This document shows positions 10,862 through 19,981 of a stretch of DNA of 64,000 bases, in pieces. Position numbers and translations under genes: made by a program. This DNA is from Alitabrizicola rongguiensis (GTDB lineage: Bacteria; Pseudomonadota; Alphaproteobacteria; Rhodobacterales; Rhodobacteraceae): positions 124,001 through 188,000 of the forward strand of contig NZ_JAKENF010000001.1 of NCBI RefSeq assembly GCF_021491355.1, written 5' to 3'. Each line of letters begins with the position of its first letter. Position 1 is the first letter of the stretch. The notes beneath the pieces are model-generated. The model searched no databases. It was not told the origin of the DNA and was given only the letters and a program-made list of their open reading frames with translations.

Positions 10862-11493
10862 TTGGCGCGCGGCAGTCGCGCCGCGAGTCGCAAGGCATGG
10901 CTCGGATCGCGCGCGACCTTGGGCAGGACGGGATCGTAAGCTGCCCGGATCACCGCAGCGATTTCGGGTCTCAGGATGACAGTTCCGCCGGACTGGGCGA
11001 GCGGTGACTGGCGGCCGAAGGCCTGGTCGGACCAAAGCAGCACCGTATGCACCGCCTGGGCCAAGGCGAGCGTCTCGACTGACGTCTCGGAGAGGTGAGC
11101 ATCCATCCGTAGGAAAACGAAGGCGGCCTTGATTGCGCCGTCCCGGTCGAAACGGAAATGGCGGTACTGGTTCGCCTCGTCCTTTGTCAGCCGGCTGCAG
11201 AGCGAACGCAAATTCGGGATCAGCCGATCCAGATCGGGCACCTCCAGCAGTTCGGCCCAGTCACGGATGAAGAAGACCATCAGGTTGACGCCAAGCTCGG
11301 GATCGGTCTCGGCCATCGGAAGGCCGGCGAGGGCGGCAACCGCCTCGAATGCGCCCTTCACGACACGGAGGGTCGCGTCCTCGACGCCAAACACGACCGG
11401 CGCGATGGGACGTCCCCATCGTGAGAACAGGTAGCTTCCATCTGAGCGGGTAAACAGCCCCGCAAGGGTGTTGCTCATAATCGTGTCGGCCAT
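10858..11493 (-). CDS. Conserved hypothetical protein
   Basis: 211 residues, no signal peptide or membrane segment, strong ribosome-binding site (GGAAGG) before ATG 11493. The N-terminus (DGSYLFSRWGRPIAPVVFGV) is followed by a mixed alpha/beta region and a helix-rich C-terminus. I do not recognise a characterised domain; similar proteins are, to my recollection, found mainly in Rhodobacterales. It is convergent with creA and shares a CTAG stop overlap with it. The function is unassigned. Confidence 0.75.
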   Translation of the reverse strand: MADTIMSNTLAGLFTRSDGSYLFSRWGRPIAPVVFGVEDATLRVVKGAFEAVAALAGLPMAETDPELGVNLMVFFIRDWAELLEVPDLDRLIPNLRSLCSRLTKDEANQYRHFRFDRDGAIKAAFVFLRMDAHLSETSVETLALAQAVHTVLLWSDQAFGRQSPLAQSGGTVILRPEIAAVIRAAYDPVLPKVARDPSHALRLAARLPRAN

Positions 11494-11577
11494 GAACTAT
11501 CCTTCCGGCGGCACTCGGTCGCGCCGCCGGAAGGTCTTAGCGAGGCCTCGCTTCCCCGCCAAGATGCCGGTTCCGGA

Positions 11578-11883
11578 TCAGAGCGTCCCTTCATTTGTCA
11601 TGGACATGACCTCCACGACCGCTCCTCCGTTGATCAAGCATTTCCACGGTGCGCGGTCTGGCCCGACCCCAACCATCACCATGTTGTTGGCCTCGGACGT
11701 TTGCGAACTCAGCACGGTCACCGTATTGCCCGTCTGCGCCGCAACCGCACCAAGGCAGGCGCTCTCGTCAGAGGCGGGTGCCATGCGCAGGGCGTCGGTG
11801 GAAGACCCTGAGGTTTCGGATTCCACGCAGGCGGAAAGCCCGGCTAAGGCAGCAAGGGCGAGACCAAGGCAAAGGGCGTTCAT
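11578..11883 (-). CDS. Small lipoprotein, hypothetical
   Basis: 101 residues beginning with a lipoprotein signal (MNALCLGLALAALAGLSAC, lipobox LSAC), then a Ser/Thr linker and a compact domain containing ACLGAVAAQTGN and APWKCLINGG. The two later cysteines could form a disulphide in the periplasm. The ribosome-binding site is AAAGGA before ATG 11883. No function is recognised. It lies between the unknown 211-residue gene and the PliG-like gene, all on the minus strand but with gaps of about 50-85 bases. Confidence 0.75.
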   Translation of the reverse strand: MNALCLGLALAALAGLSACVESETSGSSTDALRMAPASDESACLGAVAAQTGNTVTVLSSQTSEANNMVMVGVGPDRAPWKCLINGGAVVEVMSMTNEGTL

Positions 11884-11936
11884 GTCGTTCCTTTCTTCGT
11901 TCGGTTGGCGGTAGGTGAACTCCGGCTAGGCAAGGG

Positions 11937-12347
11937 TCACGTGATGGTGACCGACAGGGTGAAGGGAATGGTCTTCCGATCGGAATCGTCCGCCCCCATC
12001 AGATAGACCCGGATCCGGTAGTCTCCGGAACGAGGCAAGCGGACGCCGACGGCGGAATTGCCATCGATCGACGCGTTGTAGATCGCCTCGTAGGTCGCTC
12101 CGGGCGGCATGATGTTGAAGTAGGCACTGCCCTCTGTCACCAGCGCCACATTCATCGTCTGGTCGGCCCTCGCCGAAAGAAGGTAGTCTCGGTAGCTGCC
12201 TCCCTTGACGGCGCCCTGTACCGAGGCATTGTCGGCGCCTTTTCCGAACCTTATGCGTTCGACAGATTGCGCAAGGGCCGGCCCGGAGAGAGCAAGGACT
12301 GCCCCCCAGATCAGGAAACTCCGGCGTTCGGGGCTCGACGGACGCAT
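11937..12347 (-). CDS. Secreted PliG/PPC-like domain protein
   Basis: 136-residue exported protein. The N-terminus SPERRSFLIWGAVLALSG has a twin-arginine-like RRSFL motif, with cleavage near PALAQ. The mature part (SYRDYLLSARADQTMNV, GSAYFNIMPPG, LPRSGDYRIRVYLM) has the beta-sandwich pattern shared by PPC domains and by inhibitors of g-type lysozyme (PliG). Lysozyme inhibition is therefore possible but not shown. I start at ATG 12347 (AAAGGGAC upstream); the longer frame has no export signal at its N-terminus. It is transcribed divergently from an AraC-type regulator 130 bases away. Confidence 0.75.
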   Translation of the reverse strand: MRPSSPERRSFLIWGAVLALSGPALAQSVERIRFGKGADNASVQGAVKGGSYRDYLLSARADQTMNVALVTEGSAYFNIMPPGATYEAIYNASIDGNSAVGVRLPRSGDYRIRVYLMGADDSDRKTIPFTLSVTIT

Positions 12348-12477
12348 GGGTGTCCCTTTGACCTCATGATAGGTCTTGGCGTAAGCGGTTGCTGCCAAGA
12401 GGATTTTCCCGTACTTTGAAACGAAATTGTAGTTGCGCAGCCATGGCGCGCTATCCGATTTGCGCGGAGTTCGGTCG

Positions 12478-13470
12478 ATGATTTCATCCCGTTGCGTGGC
12501 GCCCGATCTCGGATGGAGCAACCGCGTGCTTGGCCCAAGCCGCAGTGGCGGCGGCAGCGGTTTTTTCGAGCGTATCCACTACTTCGATCTGAGCGACGCC
12601 GAATCCGGCCATGCCGCGACGAAGATCCTGTTGCGGAACGGGGGATCGGTCGGATTTTCGGTAGTCAGAAGCACCGGGCACGAAGTCGGGCTGGAGGATG
12701 GCAGCGCGCTGACAGTCCTCTTTCCGCTTCGAGGAAAGGTGATGAGCGCCACAGACGCGTTTGATCTGACAGCCCGCCCGGGCGAAGCGATGATACTTCC
12801 GCCCGGGCGGCGGCGCACCGTCGTCAACAGGTCGTCCGAGGAGAGGTTCGAGGCGATCACACTGACCATGCCGGCATCCGCCCGACGTCTGCCATCAGTC
12901 GGCGCAAGGGTGCTGAGGACATCCGAGATCGACGACCTTGCCAAAGCTGCCGCCACGGCACGAGTCATCGCGCGCCAGGCGGACCCCATGATCCTGAACA
13001 CCCTGCTTCCCGCTGCGCAGAACCTGTTGGAAGGAGCCCTCGCTGAAATCGCCTCGTCTCCCGCCGTAGGTGGCCTGATGCGAGGGGCACAGGCGGTCCT
13101 TCAGCGGGCCGAAGTCCTCATGCGCGAGCGCTTATCAGAAGATTTCACCATGCGGTCCCTCGCCGAGGAAATCGGCATCAGTCTGCGGCAGTTGCAGGAT
13201 CTGTTCCGGCGCCAATACGGACGTTCGCCCCACGCCTATCTCACGCGCCTCAGGCTGGAACATGCGCATCTGATGCTGAAGGGCGCGATGCCGGTGCCTT
13301 CGGTCACCGACATCGCGTTGTTGTCGGGGTTCAACCACCTTGGGCGTTTCCCACGGTCCTACCGTGATCGGTTCGGCAACCTGCCATCGAGGAACCGGCA
13401 AGCCGGCCGTTTACAGGATCGAAGCCTTCCGCGCGCCTCGAGTTCGAACATACCCGCGCTGGCTCACTAG
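12478..13470 (+). CDS. AraC family transcriptional regulator
   Basis: 330 residues. The N-terminal two-thirds has an AraC-binding-like sensor region with [19 protein letters not shown]. The C-terminal AraC/XylS double helix-turn-helix (about 210-310) shows [25 protein letters not shown], then [27 protein letters not shown] chose ATG 12478 with GGAG eight bases upstream over the TTG of the longer frame. It is divergent from the secreted PliG-like gene, the usual arrangement for a local regulator and target. Its TAG stop shares CTAG with the ruvB stop. Confidence 0.88.
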   Translation: MISSRCVAPDLGWSNRVLGPSRSGGGSGFFERIHYFDLSDAESGHAATKILLRNGGSVGFSVVRSTGHEVGLEDGSALTVLFPLRGKVMSATDAFDLTARPGEAMILPPGRRRTVVNRSSEERFEAITLTMPASARRLPSVGARVLRTSEIDDLAKAAATARVIARQADPMILNTLLPAAQNLLEGALAEIASSPAVGGLMRGAQAVLQRAEVLMRERLSEDFTMRSLAEEIGISLRQLQDLFRRQYGRSPHAYLTRLRLEHAHLMLKGAMPVPSVTDIALLSGFNHLGRFPRSYRDRFGNLPSRNRQAGRLQDRSLPRASSSNIPALAH

Positions 13471-14495
13471 CCGTCGAAAAGGTCCGCCTGTCCCGGCACC
13501 TTGGGCGCTTCGAGGCCCAGATGGCGCCAGGCCTTAGCCCCGAGCATCCGGCCCCGCGGAGTGCGCAGAAGCAGCCCCTGTTGAAGCAGATAGGGCTCGA
13601 TCACTTCCTCGATCGCATCCCGGCTTTCCGACAGGGCCGCCGCAATGGTCTCGACGCCCACGGGACCGCCGCCATAGTTCTCGGCCAAAAGCGTCAGATA
13701 CCGGCGGTCGGCACCGTCCAGGCCCAGATGATCGACCCCGAGGCGCGTCAGGGCCCGATCTGCCAGCGCACGGCTGACCCGCCCGCCTTCTTCGACCAGC
13801 GCGAAATCGACGACCCGGCGCAAAAGGCGCCCGGCGATGCGCGGCGTGCCTCGGGCCCGACGCGCAATCTCGCGGCAACCACCCGCATCGGCCTGCACCC
13901 CCAGCAGGCGTGCGCCACGGGTGACGATCTCGTTCAGTTCATCCTCGGTATAGAACTGCAGGCGGGTCGGAATGCCAAAGCGGTCGCGCAATGGTGTGGT
14001 CAGCAGACCAAGTCGCGTGGTTGCACCGACCAGAGTGAAGGGCGGCAGGTCAATCCGTACGGTCCGCGCTGCGGGACCCTCGCCGATCACCAGATCGAGC
14101 GCGAAATCCTCCATCGCCGGATAGAGCACTTCCTCGACCACCGGCGAAAGGCGATGGATCTCGTCGATGAAGAGTACGTCGCGGGGCTCGAGATTGGTCA
14201 GGATCGCTGCAAGGTCGCCAGCCTTGGCCAGGACAGGTCCAGAGGTCATCCGGAACCCTACCCCCAGTTCCCGCGCCATGATCTGCGCGAGCGTGGTCTT
14301 TCCCAGCCCCGGCGGACCGTGGAACAGCGTGTGATCCATCGCCTCGCCACGCATCCGGGCACTTTCAATGAAGACACGCAGGTTGGCCCGGGCGTCGGCC
14401 TGTCCGATGAATTCCTCCAGAAGCTGCGGCCGCAGGGCGCGGTCGGCGTCTTCGGGCAAGCGGTCGGGACGCAGGGTCGGATCGGGTTCGGACAT
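13467..14495 (-). CDS. ruvB: Holliday junction branch migration ATPase RuvB
   Basis: 342-residue AAA+ motor of the RuvABC resolvasome. Walker A GPPGLGKT is at residues 60-67, with Walker B LFIDEIHR, sensor 1 GATTRLG, and the C-terminal winged helix with LGLEAPKVP. RuvB hexamers pump DNA through the RuvA-bound junction. The start at 14495 gives the family N-terminus ([20 protein letters not shown]). Unlike many genomes with adjacent ruvA-ruvB, an htpX gene lies between them here. The stop overlaps the AraC gene's stop. Confidence 0.98.
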   Translation of the reverse strand: MSEPDPTLRPDRLPEDADRALRPQLLEEFIGQADARANLRVFIESARMRGEAMDHTLFHGPPGLGKTTLAQIMARELGVGFRMTSGPVLAKAGDLAAILTNLEPRDVLFIDEIHRLSPVVEEVLYPAMEDFALDLVIGEGPAARTVRIDLPPFTLVGATTRLGLLTTPLRDRFGIPTRLQFYTEDELNEIVTRGARLLGVQADAGGCREIARRARGTPRIAGRLLRRVVDFALVEEGGRVSRALADRALTRLGVDHLGLDGADRRYLTLLAENYGGGPVGVETIAAALSESRDAIEEVIEPYLLQQGLLLRTPRGRMLGAKAWRHLGLEAPKVPGQADLFDG

Positions 14496-14560
14496 GGTTT
14501 CGCCGGTTGGATCAGGCAGAACAATCCCCGAACGCGAGTGTCAATGCAAGGGGCGCCGCG

Positions 14561-15466
14561 TCAGCCCCAGGGGCCGTCCGCATCGCGCCGGGTCGTCGGG
14601 ATGCGGCTGGGCGCAAACTCCTCGCGGGGCATCGACCGCGCCAGTTCCTGCAATGCCGCAATCCGGTTCGCGGTCGAGGGATGGGTCGCGAACAGCCGAT
14701 CACGGGCATGGGCATGCAGCGGGTTGATAATGAACATATGGGCGCTGGCCGGGTTGCGCTCGGCTGTCGGATAGTCGATCGCATGTGCCATGCGGTCGAT
14801 CTTGCCGAGCGCCGAGGCAAGCCACAGCGGCTGGCCGCAGATGCCCGCGCCGATGCGGTCGGCCTCGTATTCGCGCGATCGGCTGATCGCCATCTGTACA
14901 AGGCCCGCCGCCAGGGGCGCGAGGATCATGATCGCCAGAGAGCCGAGCAGTCCGCCCTCGCGATTGCGGTTGCCGCCGAACCAGAATGCCATGTTCGCCA
15001 GCCAGGAAATCGCCCCGGCAAAAGTCGCCGTGACAGTCATGATCAGCGTGTCGCGATGCTTGATATGGGCCAGTTCATGCGCCATCACCCCTGCGATCTC
15101 TTCCCGGCTGAGGCGCGACAATAGCCCGGTTGAAGCCGCGACGGCGGCGTTCTGCGGGTTGCGGCCGGTGGCAAAGGCATTGGGCTGGTCGGACTGGATG
15201 ATGTAGACCTTCGGCATCGGCAGCCCTGCCCTGTCGGCCAGTTCCCTCACCAGCCCGACAAACTCCGGCGCGCTTTGCATGTCCACTTCCCTAGCGCCAT
15301 AGGTCCGCAGCACTGCCTTGTCCGAGTTCCACCAGGCGAAGAGGTTCATCGCGCCGGCCATCACCAGCGCAACCCCGGCACCGCTGCGCCCGCCGATCAT
15401 GCCGCCGACCACCATGAACAGGGCGGTCATCGCCGCCATCAGGATCGCTGTCTTGACGTAACCCAT
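14561..15466 (-). CDS. htpX: Zinc metalloprotease HtpX
   Basis: 301-residue M48-family inner-membrane endopeptidase for membrane-protein quality control. Two N-terminal membrane helices (about 6-25 and 30-47) precede the HELAH zinc motif at 130-134; two further hydrophobic segments follow (about 143-165 and 175-195) with a downstream [11 protein letters not shown] glutamate ligand motif. The start at ATG 15466 has GGAGGGG immediately upstream. It sits between ruvA and ruvB on the same strand, with gaps of 78 and 65 bases. Confidence 0.96.
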   Translation of the reverse strand: MGYVKTAILMAAMTALFMVVGGMIGGRSGAGVALVMAGAMNLFAWWNSDKAVLRTYGAREVDMQSAPEFVGLVRELADRAGLPMPKVYIIQSDQPNAFATGRNPQNAAVAASTGLLSRLSREEIAGVMAHELAHIKHRDTLIMTVTATFAGAISWLANMAFWFGGNRNREGGLLGSLAIMILAPLAAGLVQMAISRSREYEADRIGAGICGQPLWLASALGKIDRMAHAIDYPTAERNPASAHMFIINPLHAHARDRLFATHPSTANRIAALQELARSMPREEFAPSRIPTTRRDADGPWG

Positions 15467-15544
15467 CTGCCCCTCCGGCCTGCCGTCCAAACAGGTGATA
15501 TGGCGACGACAGATCGCGTGGCAAGATCGGCGGCCGGGTGCCGC

Positions 15545-16219
15545 TCACCGCGGGGCGAGCAGCTTCAGCGACAGGCGGATCAGTTGTGCCGTGTCGGCGT
15601 CGGGCGCCTCGGCGCTTGCCGTCGCCACCGCCTGAGCCGCATCACCTGGCGCATATCCGAGGTTGGTCAGCGCCGACAGCGCATCGGCGGTGAAGGCGGC
15701 GCGCGACTTCCCGGCAGACGCGGCCTTTGTCCGTGCAGGGGCGGGTTGCGAAGTGGCGACGGGTTCGAGCACCTCGACGAGCGGTTCCGCCGACAGCGCC
15801 ACGCCCGAGGCCATGACGGCGGGCGCCTTGGACTTGAGCTCCAGCACCACCCGCTGCGCCAGTTTCGGACCGATGCCCGGCGCCGACTGGATGGCGCGGG
15901 CATCGCCAAGCGTGATGGCGCGCGAGACGCCCTCTGCTCCGAGCGCACCGAGGATTGCGAGCCCGGCCTTGGCGCCGATCCCCTGAACGGTGGTCAGCAG
16001 CCGGTGCCATTCCTTCTCGACCAGCGAGGGGAAGCCGATCAGCTGAAGCAGATCCTCGCGCACGATCAGTTCGGTGTAGAGCGCAACCGCTTCGCCCGGA
16101 CCGGGCATCGCAGCAAGCGTACGGTCCGAGACATAGACGATATAGCCGACCCCGCGCACGTCGATCAGCACGTGGTCGGATCCGCGATACTCCAGTCGCC
16201 CGCTGATCTTTCCGATCAT
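15545..16219 (-). CDS. ruvA: Holliday junction DNA-binding protein RuvA
   Basis: 224-residue protein. The N-terminal OB-fold begins [26 protein letters not shown]. Helix-hairpin-helix motifs are at about 70-130 ([17 protein letters not shown] and [20 protein letters not shown]), and domain III at the C-terminus ([16 protein letters not shown]) contacts RuvB. RuvA tetramers hold the four-way junction. The linker before domain III is long and Ala/Pro-rich. Its ATG overlaps the ruvC stop (ATGA), so the two are translationally coupled. Confidence 0.98.
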   Translation of the reverse strand: MIGKISGRLEYRGSDHVLIDVRGVGYIVYVSDRTLAAMPGPGEAVALYTELIVREDLLQLIGFPSLVEKEWHRLLTTVQGIGAKAGLAILGALGAEGVSRAITLGDARAIQSAPGIGPKLAQRVVLELKSKAPAVMASGVALSAEPLVEVLEPVATSQPAPARTKAASAGKSRAAFTADALSALTNLGYAPGDAAQAVATASAEAPDADTAQLIRLSLKLLAPR

Positions 16220-16734
16220 CGTGCCGCTCCCGCCCGTTTCAGCGCCGCCTCGAAGCGGCCGGCGGACTGCAGGTGATGCGCATGACAGATCGCGATGGCC
16301 AGCGCGTCGGCCGCGTCCGGGCCGGCAATCGTCACGCCCGGCAGATGCAGCCGCACCATGTGGTCGACCTGGACCTTTGCGGCATGGCCGACGCCGACGA
16401 CCGTCTTCTTGACGGCATTCGGCGCATATTCCCCGACCGTCAGTCCGAACTGCGCCGGCACCAGCAGCGCGATCCCACGGGCCTGGCCCAGCTTCAGCGT
16501 CGCGACGGCATCCTTGTTCACGAAGGTATGCTCAACCGCAGCCGCTTCGGGCGCGTAGGTGCGCAGAACCTCGGTCAGTTGGCCATGAAGGCTGAGAAGG
16601 CGGTCGGCCAGATCCCCCTCTCCGGACTGCGAATGGCAGATACCGTTCGCCACATGCGTGAGTCGCGTGCCCACCACGTCAATCACGCCCCATCCGAGGT
16701 TTCGAAGCCCCGGATCGATGCCCAGAACGCGCAT
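16216..16734 (-). CDS. ruvC: Crossover junction endodeoxyribonuclease RuvC
   Basis: 172-residue RNase H-fold resolvase. The acidic catalytic residues are visible: D7 in VLGIDPG, E68 in AVEHTF, and D140/D143 in GPDAADALA. The open frame runs 126 codons further upstream, but the family begins at ATG 16734 ([10 protein letters not shown]), which I take as the start. It is the first gene of ruvC-ruvA-htpX-ruvB and resolves junctions positioned by RuvAB. Confidence 0.97.
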   Translation of the reverse strand: MRVLGIDPGLRNLGWGVIDVVGTRLTHVANGICHSQSGEGDLADRLLSLHGQLTEVLRTYAPEAAAVEHTFVNKDAVATLKLGQARGIALLVPAQFGLTVGEYAPNAVKKTVVGVGHAAKVQVDHMVRLHLPGVTIAGPDAADALAIAICHAHHLQSAGRFEAALKRAGAAR

Positions 16735-17046
16735 TCGCTGCCCTTTTCCTGCCCCTGTTGCAGGAATAGCACGAAGCAGGAACACCCGCCAGCGCCACCG
16801 TTTCGCTGCGCTTGCGATGCTGCACATGCGAATTGCGGCAGACGAAGGTCTGAAACCGACATTAATCCTAGCGAGAATGGATACGTTCCTAAAAACAATG
16901 AAGAAATCATGACGGTAGCTATGCGCCGAATGCATGGTGGCCATGCTTGGCCTCGCCTTGTTGTTGTCGAGCCGCACGTCTAGATGGCAACGCGAGGGCA
17001 GAAATGCCCCGCAAACAGGCAATATGTAAACGCAAGGAAAAGCATC
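16735..17046. other. Divergent intergenic region upstream of ruvC and the DUF1127 gene
   Basis: 312 bases without a convincing gene. The part at about 16,850-16,915 is noticeably A+T-richer than its surroundings and probably holds the DUF1127 promoter. A short dyad GCATGG-TGG-CCATGC lies at 16932-16946. The open frames crossing it are extensions of ruvC or low-quality plus-strand frames. Confidence 0.5.
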
Positions 17047-17250
17047 ATGGCCGCCTATGAAACGAGCCGCCCGGCGCCGTTCGGCGCCACTGCGACCTTT
17101 AAGGCCTTCCAATTCGTGTCGAGCACGATGGCTGGGCTGAAAAGCTGGAATGACGCCCGCGTGACCCGCAAGGCACTGGGCAATCTGTCGGATCGCGAGC
17201 TAGACGATATCGGTCTGTGCCGCGGCGACATCGACCGTATCCGCGGCTGA
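17047..17250 (+). CDS. DUF1127 small protein
   Basis: 67 residues. The C-terminal Arg/Leu-rich DUF1127 (YjiS-like) motif is [24 protein letters not shown] followed by CRGDIDRI. Members in Rhodobacter and Agrobacterium are small basic proteins tied to RNA maturation or turnover and stress adaptation; that role is only inferred here. ATG 17047 is preceded by AAGGAAAAG; the 88-codon frame from 16984 is not needed. A good intrinsic terminator follows, so it looks like a monocistronic, highly expressed gene. Confidence 0.88.
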   Translation: MAAYETSRPAPFGATATFKAFQFVSSTMAGLKSWNDARVTRKALGNLSDRELDDIGLCRGDIDRIRG

Positions 17251-17292
17251 GCCGGATGGCTTGGCGGGATACCGGGTCAACCGGACGCAGAT

Positions 17293-17330
17293 AAGGCCGC
17301 GCCCCGAACGGGACGCGGCCTTTGGCTTTT
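17293..17330 (+). terminator. Rho-independent terminator after the DUF1127 gene
   Basis: GGCCGCG-C-CCC (from 17295) pairs with GGG-A-CGCGGCC (to 17320) around a short GAAC loop with one mismatch, and is followed by TTTGGCTTTT. It is flanked by A's upstream, so it may also act for the convergent gene whose stop is at 17350. Confidence 0.7.
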
Positions 17331-17349
17331 CAAGGGGTCCGGAACCCGA

Positions 17350-17691
17350 TCAACGGGCCAGATCGTGGAGCGCGGAAGAAATCCACAGCGTCGCCGGATC
17401 CGCCTGCATGAGCCAGCCGCCAATCTTGTCGATCGATCCGCCCTGCATCAGGTCTGCAACCCGCTCGTTGTAAGTGGCCTCGCCGATCCGATAATGGATG
17501 GCGCCCTTCAGCACCAAGCTCATCACGATCACGAAGAAAAGCGGGCCCCAGATCGAGGTGCGTTTGCGTTCGGCCTTGCGGTAGTAGGACAACCCCAAGG
17601 TACCAGGCGCCTCAAATCCGTAGCCCTGGCTACGCGCGTCCTGAATGCGCGAGACGCGATTGTAAAAGTCGCGCAAATTAGGGTCGGGCAC
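17350..17691 (-). CDS. Conserved hypothetical membrane protein
   Basis: 113 residues with one clear transmembrane helix (about 47-64, IWGPLFFVIVMSLVLKGAI). The N-terminal half is basic and predicted cytoplasmic (LRDFYNRVSRIQDARSQGYGF), and a C-terminal domain contains GGWLMQADPAT. I do not recognise a named family; the composition and context suggest a lineage-conserved Rhodobacterales protein. It is convergent with the DUF1127 gene and 193 bases downstream of prmA. Unknown function. Confidence 0.7.
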   Translation of the reverse strand: MPDPNLRDFYNRVSRIQDARSQGYGFEAPGTLGLSYYRKAERKRTSIWGPLFFVIVMSLVLKGAIHYRIGEATYNERVADLMQGGSIDKIGGWLMQADPATLWISSALHDLAR

Positions 17692-17769
17692 GATCGAAAC
17701 TCCAATTCTTTCAGGCCCCCGCCCTGAAATCTTGATACCGCGAAATTGTGGCAGGAATGGGGCAAAGCG

Positions 17770-17803
17770 GGCAAAACCAAGACCTGCGAGGCAAAACCAA
17801 GAC
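17770..17803. repeat. Short tandem direct repeat
   Basis: GGCAAAACCAAGAC occurs at 17770-17783 and again at 17790-17803, a 20-base period, in the gap between prmA and the 113-residue gene. Only two full copies are present. Confidence 0.6.
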
Positions 17804-17884
17804 GCGCGCCGGGTATTACCGAGACACGCAGGGGTTGCAAGCCAAAACGTTAGAAAAACAAAGCCGCTTCGACAGCCGAGACTG

Positions 17885-18757
17885 TCAGGCGCTCCGCACC
17901 AATGTCAGTGCCGACCATTCGCCAAGGTCTTCCCGGCGTTCGAGTGTGAAGCCCTGCGCGCGATAGGCATCCAGCACCGATTCGGCCTGGACCACCAGCA
18001 GACCCGACAGGATGGCCCGCCCTCCAGGAGAGATGTGCCGTGCCATGTCGGGCGCAAGCTCGATCAGCGGACCCTTGAGGATATTGGCGAAAACAAGGTC
18101 GAACGGCGCGGCAGCCTGCAGGCGCGGATGGCCGAAACCCGCTGCCTCGAGACATTCCACTCGGTCCGCCAGGCCGTTGACTTCGGCATTGGCTCGCGCC
18201 ACTTCGACGGCCACCTCGTCGATGTCCGACGCGATGACCGGGTTCGGAAAGACCCGCGCCGCCGCCATCGCCAGTACCGCAGTCCCGCAACCGATGTCGG
18301 CGACGTTTTGCGCCACGACTCCTTGGTCGACAAGCCAGTCCAGCGCCCGCAGGCAGCCCAAGGTTGTGCCATGATGGCCCGTACCGAAGGCCACCGTCGC
18401 CTCGATCAGCAGGGCAATACGGCCGGGCGGCACCTTGTCGGCGTCGTGGCTGCCATAGACGAAGAACCGGCCGGCCTCGACAGGCGACAGTTCGCGCCGG
18501 ACCTTGGCCACCCAGTCGATCTCGGGCAGTTCCGAGATCGCAAAGGGCTGAGCACCCCAGGCCGCCGCAAGCAGTGCCAGCGCAATCTCGTCGGGCGGTT
18601 CAAGAAAATAGGCCCCGACTTCCCAAAGCCCGGAATCATCCTCGATCTCGAAGACGCCGACGCCTGTCGGTTCTGTCTCAAGATCCTCAAGCGCCTCGGC
18701 CAGCGCCTCAGCGGCCTCCTGCCCGGTCAGCGTGGTCAGCGCGGTATAGGTGGGCAT
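17885..18757 (-). CDS. prmA: Ribosomal protein L11 methyltransferase PrmA
   Basis: 290-residue class I methyltransferase that trimethylates L11. The family-specific AFGTGHHGTT is at 123-132 and the SAM-binding ADIGCGTAVLAM at 153-164, followed by ASDIDEVAVEVARAN and the catalytic-region FANILKGPL. The N-terminal substrate-recognition domain is shorter and more diverged than in E. coli, as usual in alphaproteobacteria. ATG 18757 has GGAG at suitable spacing. It is 51 bases downstream of the flavoprotein gene. Confidence 0.95.
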   Translation of the reverse strand: MPTYTALTTLTGQEAAEALAEALEDLETEPTGVGVFEIEDDSGLWEVGAYFLEPPDEIALALLAAAWGAQPFAISELPEIDWVAKVRRELSPVEAGRFFVYGSHDADKVPPGRIALLIEATVAFGTGHHGTTLGCLRALDWLVDQGVVAQNVADIGCGTAVLAMAAARVFPNPVIASDIDEVAVEVARANAEVNGLADRVECLEAAGFGHPRLQAAAPFDLVFANILKGPLIELAPDMARHISPGGRAILSGLLVVQAESVLDAYRAQGFTLERREDLGEWSALTLVRSA

Positions 18758-18808
18758 GGCATTCTCCAGGGTTGGGTCCGGCGGCGATAGCGCGGGGGGC
18801 GACAGGGG

Positions 18809-19975
18809 TCAAGCGCCGGTCAGGAAGGACCGGCCGGCCATTCGCGCGGCCAGACGCGGCAGCGCACGCCAGCCGAGATCGGCGTAGTCTGCCTCGCCCG
18901 ACAGCAGCGCAAGGTAGCGCCGCTGGAGGCGCGGTTCCCCGGCAAGAAGGCGCAGGAACGCAGGTTGCAACATTGGCTGGTAGAACAACCAGCGCAGCGC
19001 CCGCGCGCGCCGCAGCTCCGCACAGATCGGAGCAATCGCCCGACGGTAGCGCGGCAACGCCATCTCGGGACCGCGCCCGGCCAGAGCTTCAGCAGCAGCA
19101 CCCGCCGCAAGCTGGCCGCTTTTCATCGCCCAGGCGATGCCTTCGCCGGTGATCGGATCGACAAGACCCGCCGCATCGCCGGCAAGCAGCGTCGTCCCCA
19201 TCCCCGGGACCGGCCGCACTTCGCCGAAAGGCAGGAACGCCCCGCGCGGCCGCAGTCGGGCGGCGTCCTGGTCGCGGCCGCCGAGGAACCGGTCGAGCGT
19301 CGCGGGCATTGTCGGGTTGCGGCGGTGGATGCCTCCGACACCAACCGTGATCGAGCCGGGCTTGGGAAAGGACCATCCATAGCCCCACTCGGCAGCTGAA
19401 AGGTCAATCTCGACCGCGTCCGCATCCGAGGCGCCGTCGCGGGGCAGTTCGACCTCCATCCCGAAACCGACCCGTGCCGGATCGTAGGCGCGCCCGAAGA
19501 GGCGGCGCGCCACCATGCTCGTTGCGCCATCGGCCCCGATGATGACCGGTGCGGATACCTCCTCGCCAGAGGCCAGCACGACCTGCCCCAGTTTGGGATC
19601 GAAAGACGCGATCCGCTGGCCCGTTGCCATTCCACAGCCCGCGTCCTCTGCCGCCGACAGGAGCATCGCATCGAACGCGCGCCGCATTGTCAGCCAGATG
19701 GTCGGAGCATCGGCGAGTTCCGCGACAGTTCTTGCGCCAGCCGTCAGTCTGAAGCGGTTGCAGGGCAGGAACAGGTCGGGCGTTACATCCCGACCGAAGA
19801 TTTCGCCCATGTGGCGCCGGCTCCGGCCCGTAAAACCTCCACCGCACAGTTTTTCCCGCGGGAACGTGGCCTTGTCGATCAGAAGAACGTCCAGGCCCGC
19901 CCTAGCCGCCGTGATTCCGGCGGCTGCACCTGCGGGGCCCCCGCCGATCACGATCAAGTCTCGCCGCCGACCCAT
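18809..19975 (-). CDS. Geranylgeranyl reductase family FAD-dependent oxidoreductase
   Basis: 388 residues. The N-terminal FAD dinucleotide fold is LIVIGGGPAGAAAG (GxGxxG at 11-16), then the family's LLIDKATFPREKLCGGG motif, the GADGATSMVAR segment, and the distal FAD motif LLAGDAAGLVDPITGEGI. Relatives reduce prenyl double bonds of chlorophyll, archaeal lipid or quinone precursors, or act on menaquinone or ubiquinone-like substrates. No photosynthesis genes are nearby, so a bchP role is not supported and the substrate is unknown. It begins six bases after the NTF2-like gene and is likely co-transcribed with it. Confidence 0.88.
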   Translation of the reverse strand: MGRRRDLIVIGGGPAGAAAGITAARAGLDVLLIDKATFPREKLCGGGFTGRSRRHMGEIFGRDVTPDLFLPCNRFRLTAGARTVAELADAPTIWLTMRRAFDAMLLSAAEDAGCGMATGQRIASFDPKLGQVVLASGEEVSAPVIIGADGATSMVARRLFGRAYDPARVGFGMEVELPRDGASDADAVEIDLSAAEWGYGWSFPKPGSITVGVGGIHRRNPTMPATLDRFLGGRDQDAARLRPRGAFLPFGEVRPVPGMGTTLLAGDAAGLVDPITGEGIAWAMKSGQLAAGAAAEALAGRGPEMALPRYRRAIAPICAELRRARALRWLFYQPMLQPAFLRLLAGEPRLQRRYLALLSGEADYADLGWRALPRLAARMAGRSFLTGA

Positions 19976-19981
19976 CCCTAG

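Noticed and set aside
17770-17803. Start of a CRISPR-like array
   Set aside because: Only two 14-base repeats at a 20-base period, no spacers of proper length and no cas genes.
18809-19975. bchP-type geranylgeranyl reductase of photosynthesis
   Set aside because: No bacteriochlorophyll, carotenoid or puf genes in the window; the family includes many non-photosynthetic members.
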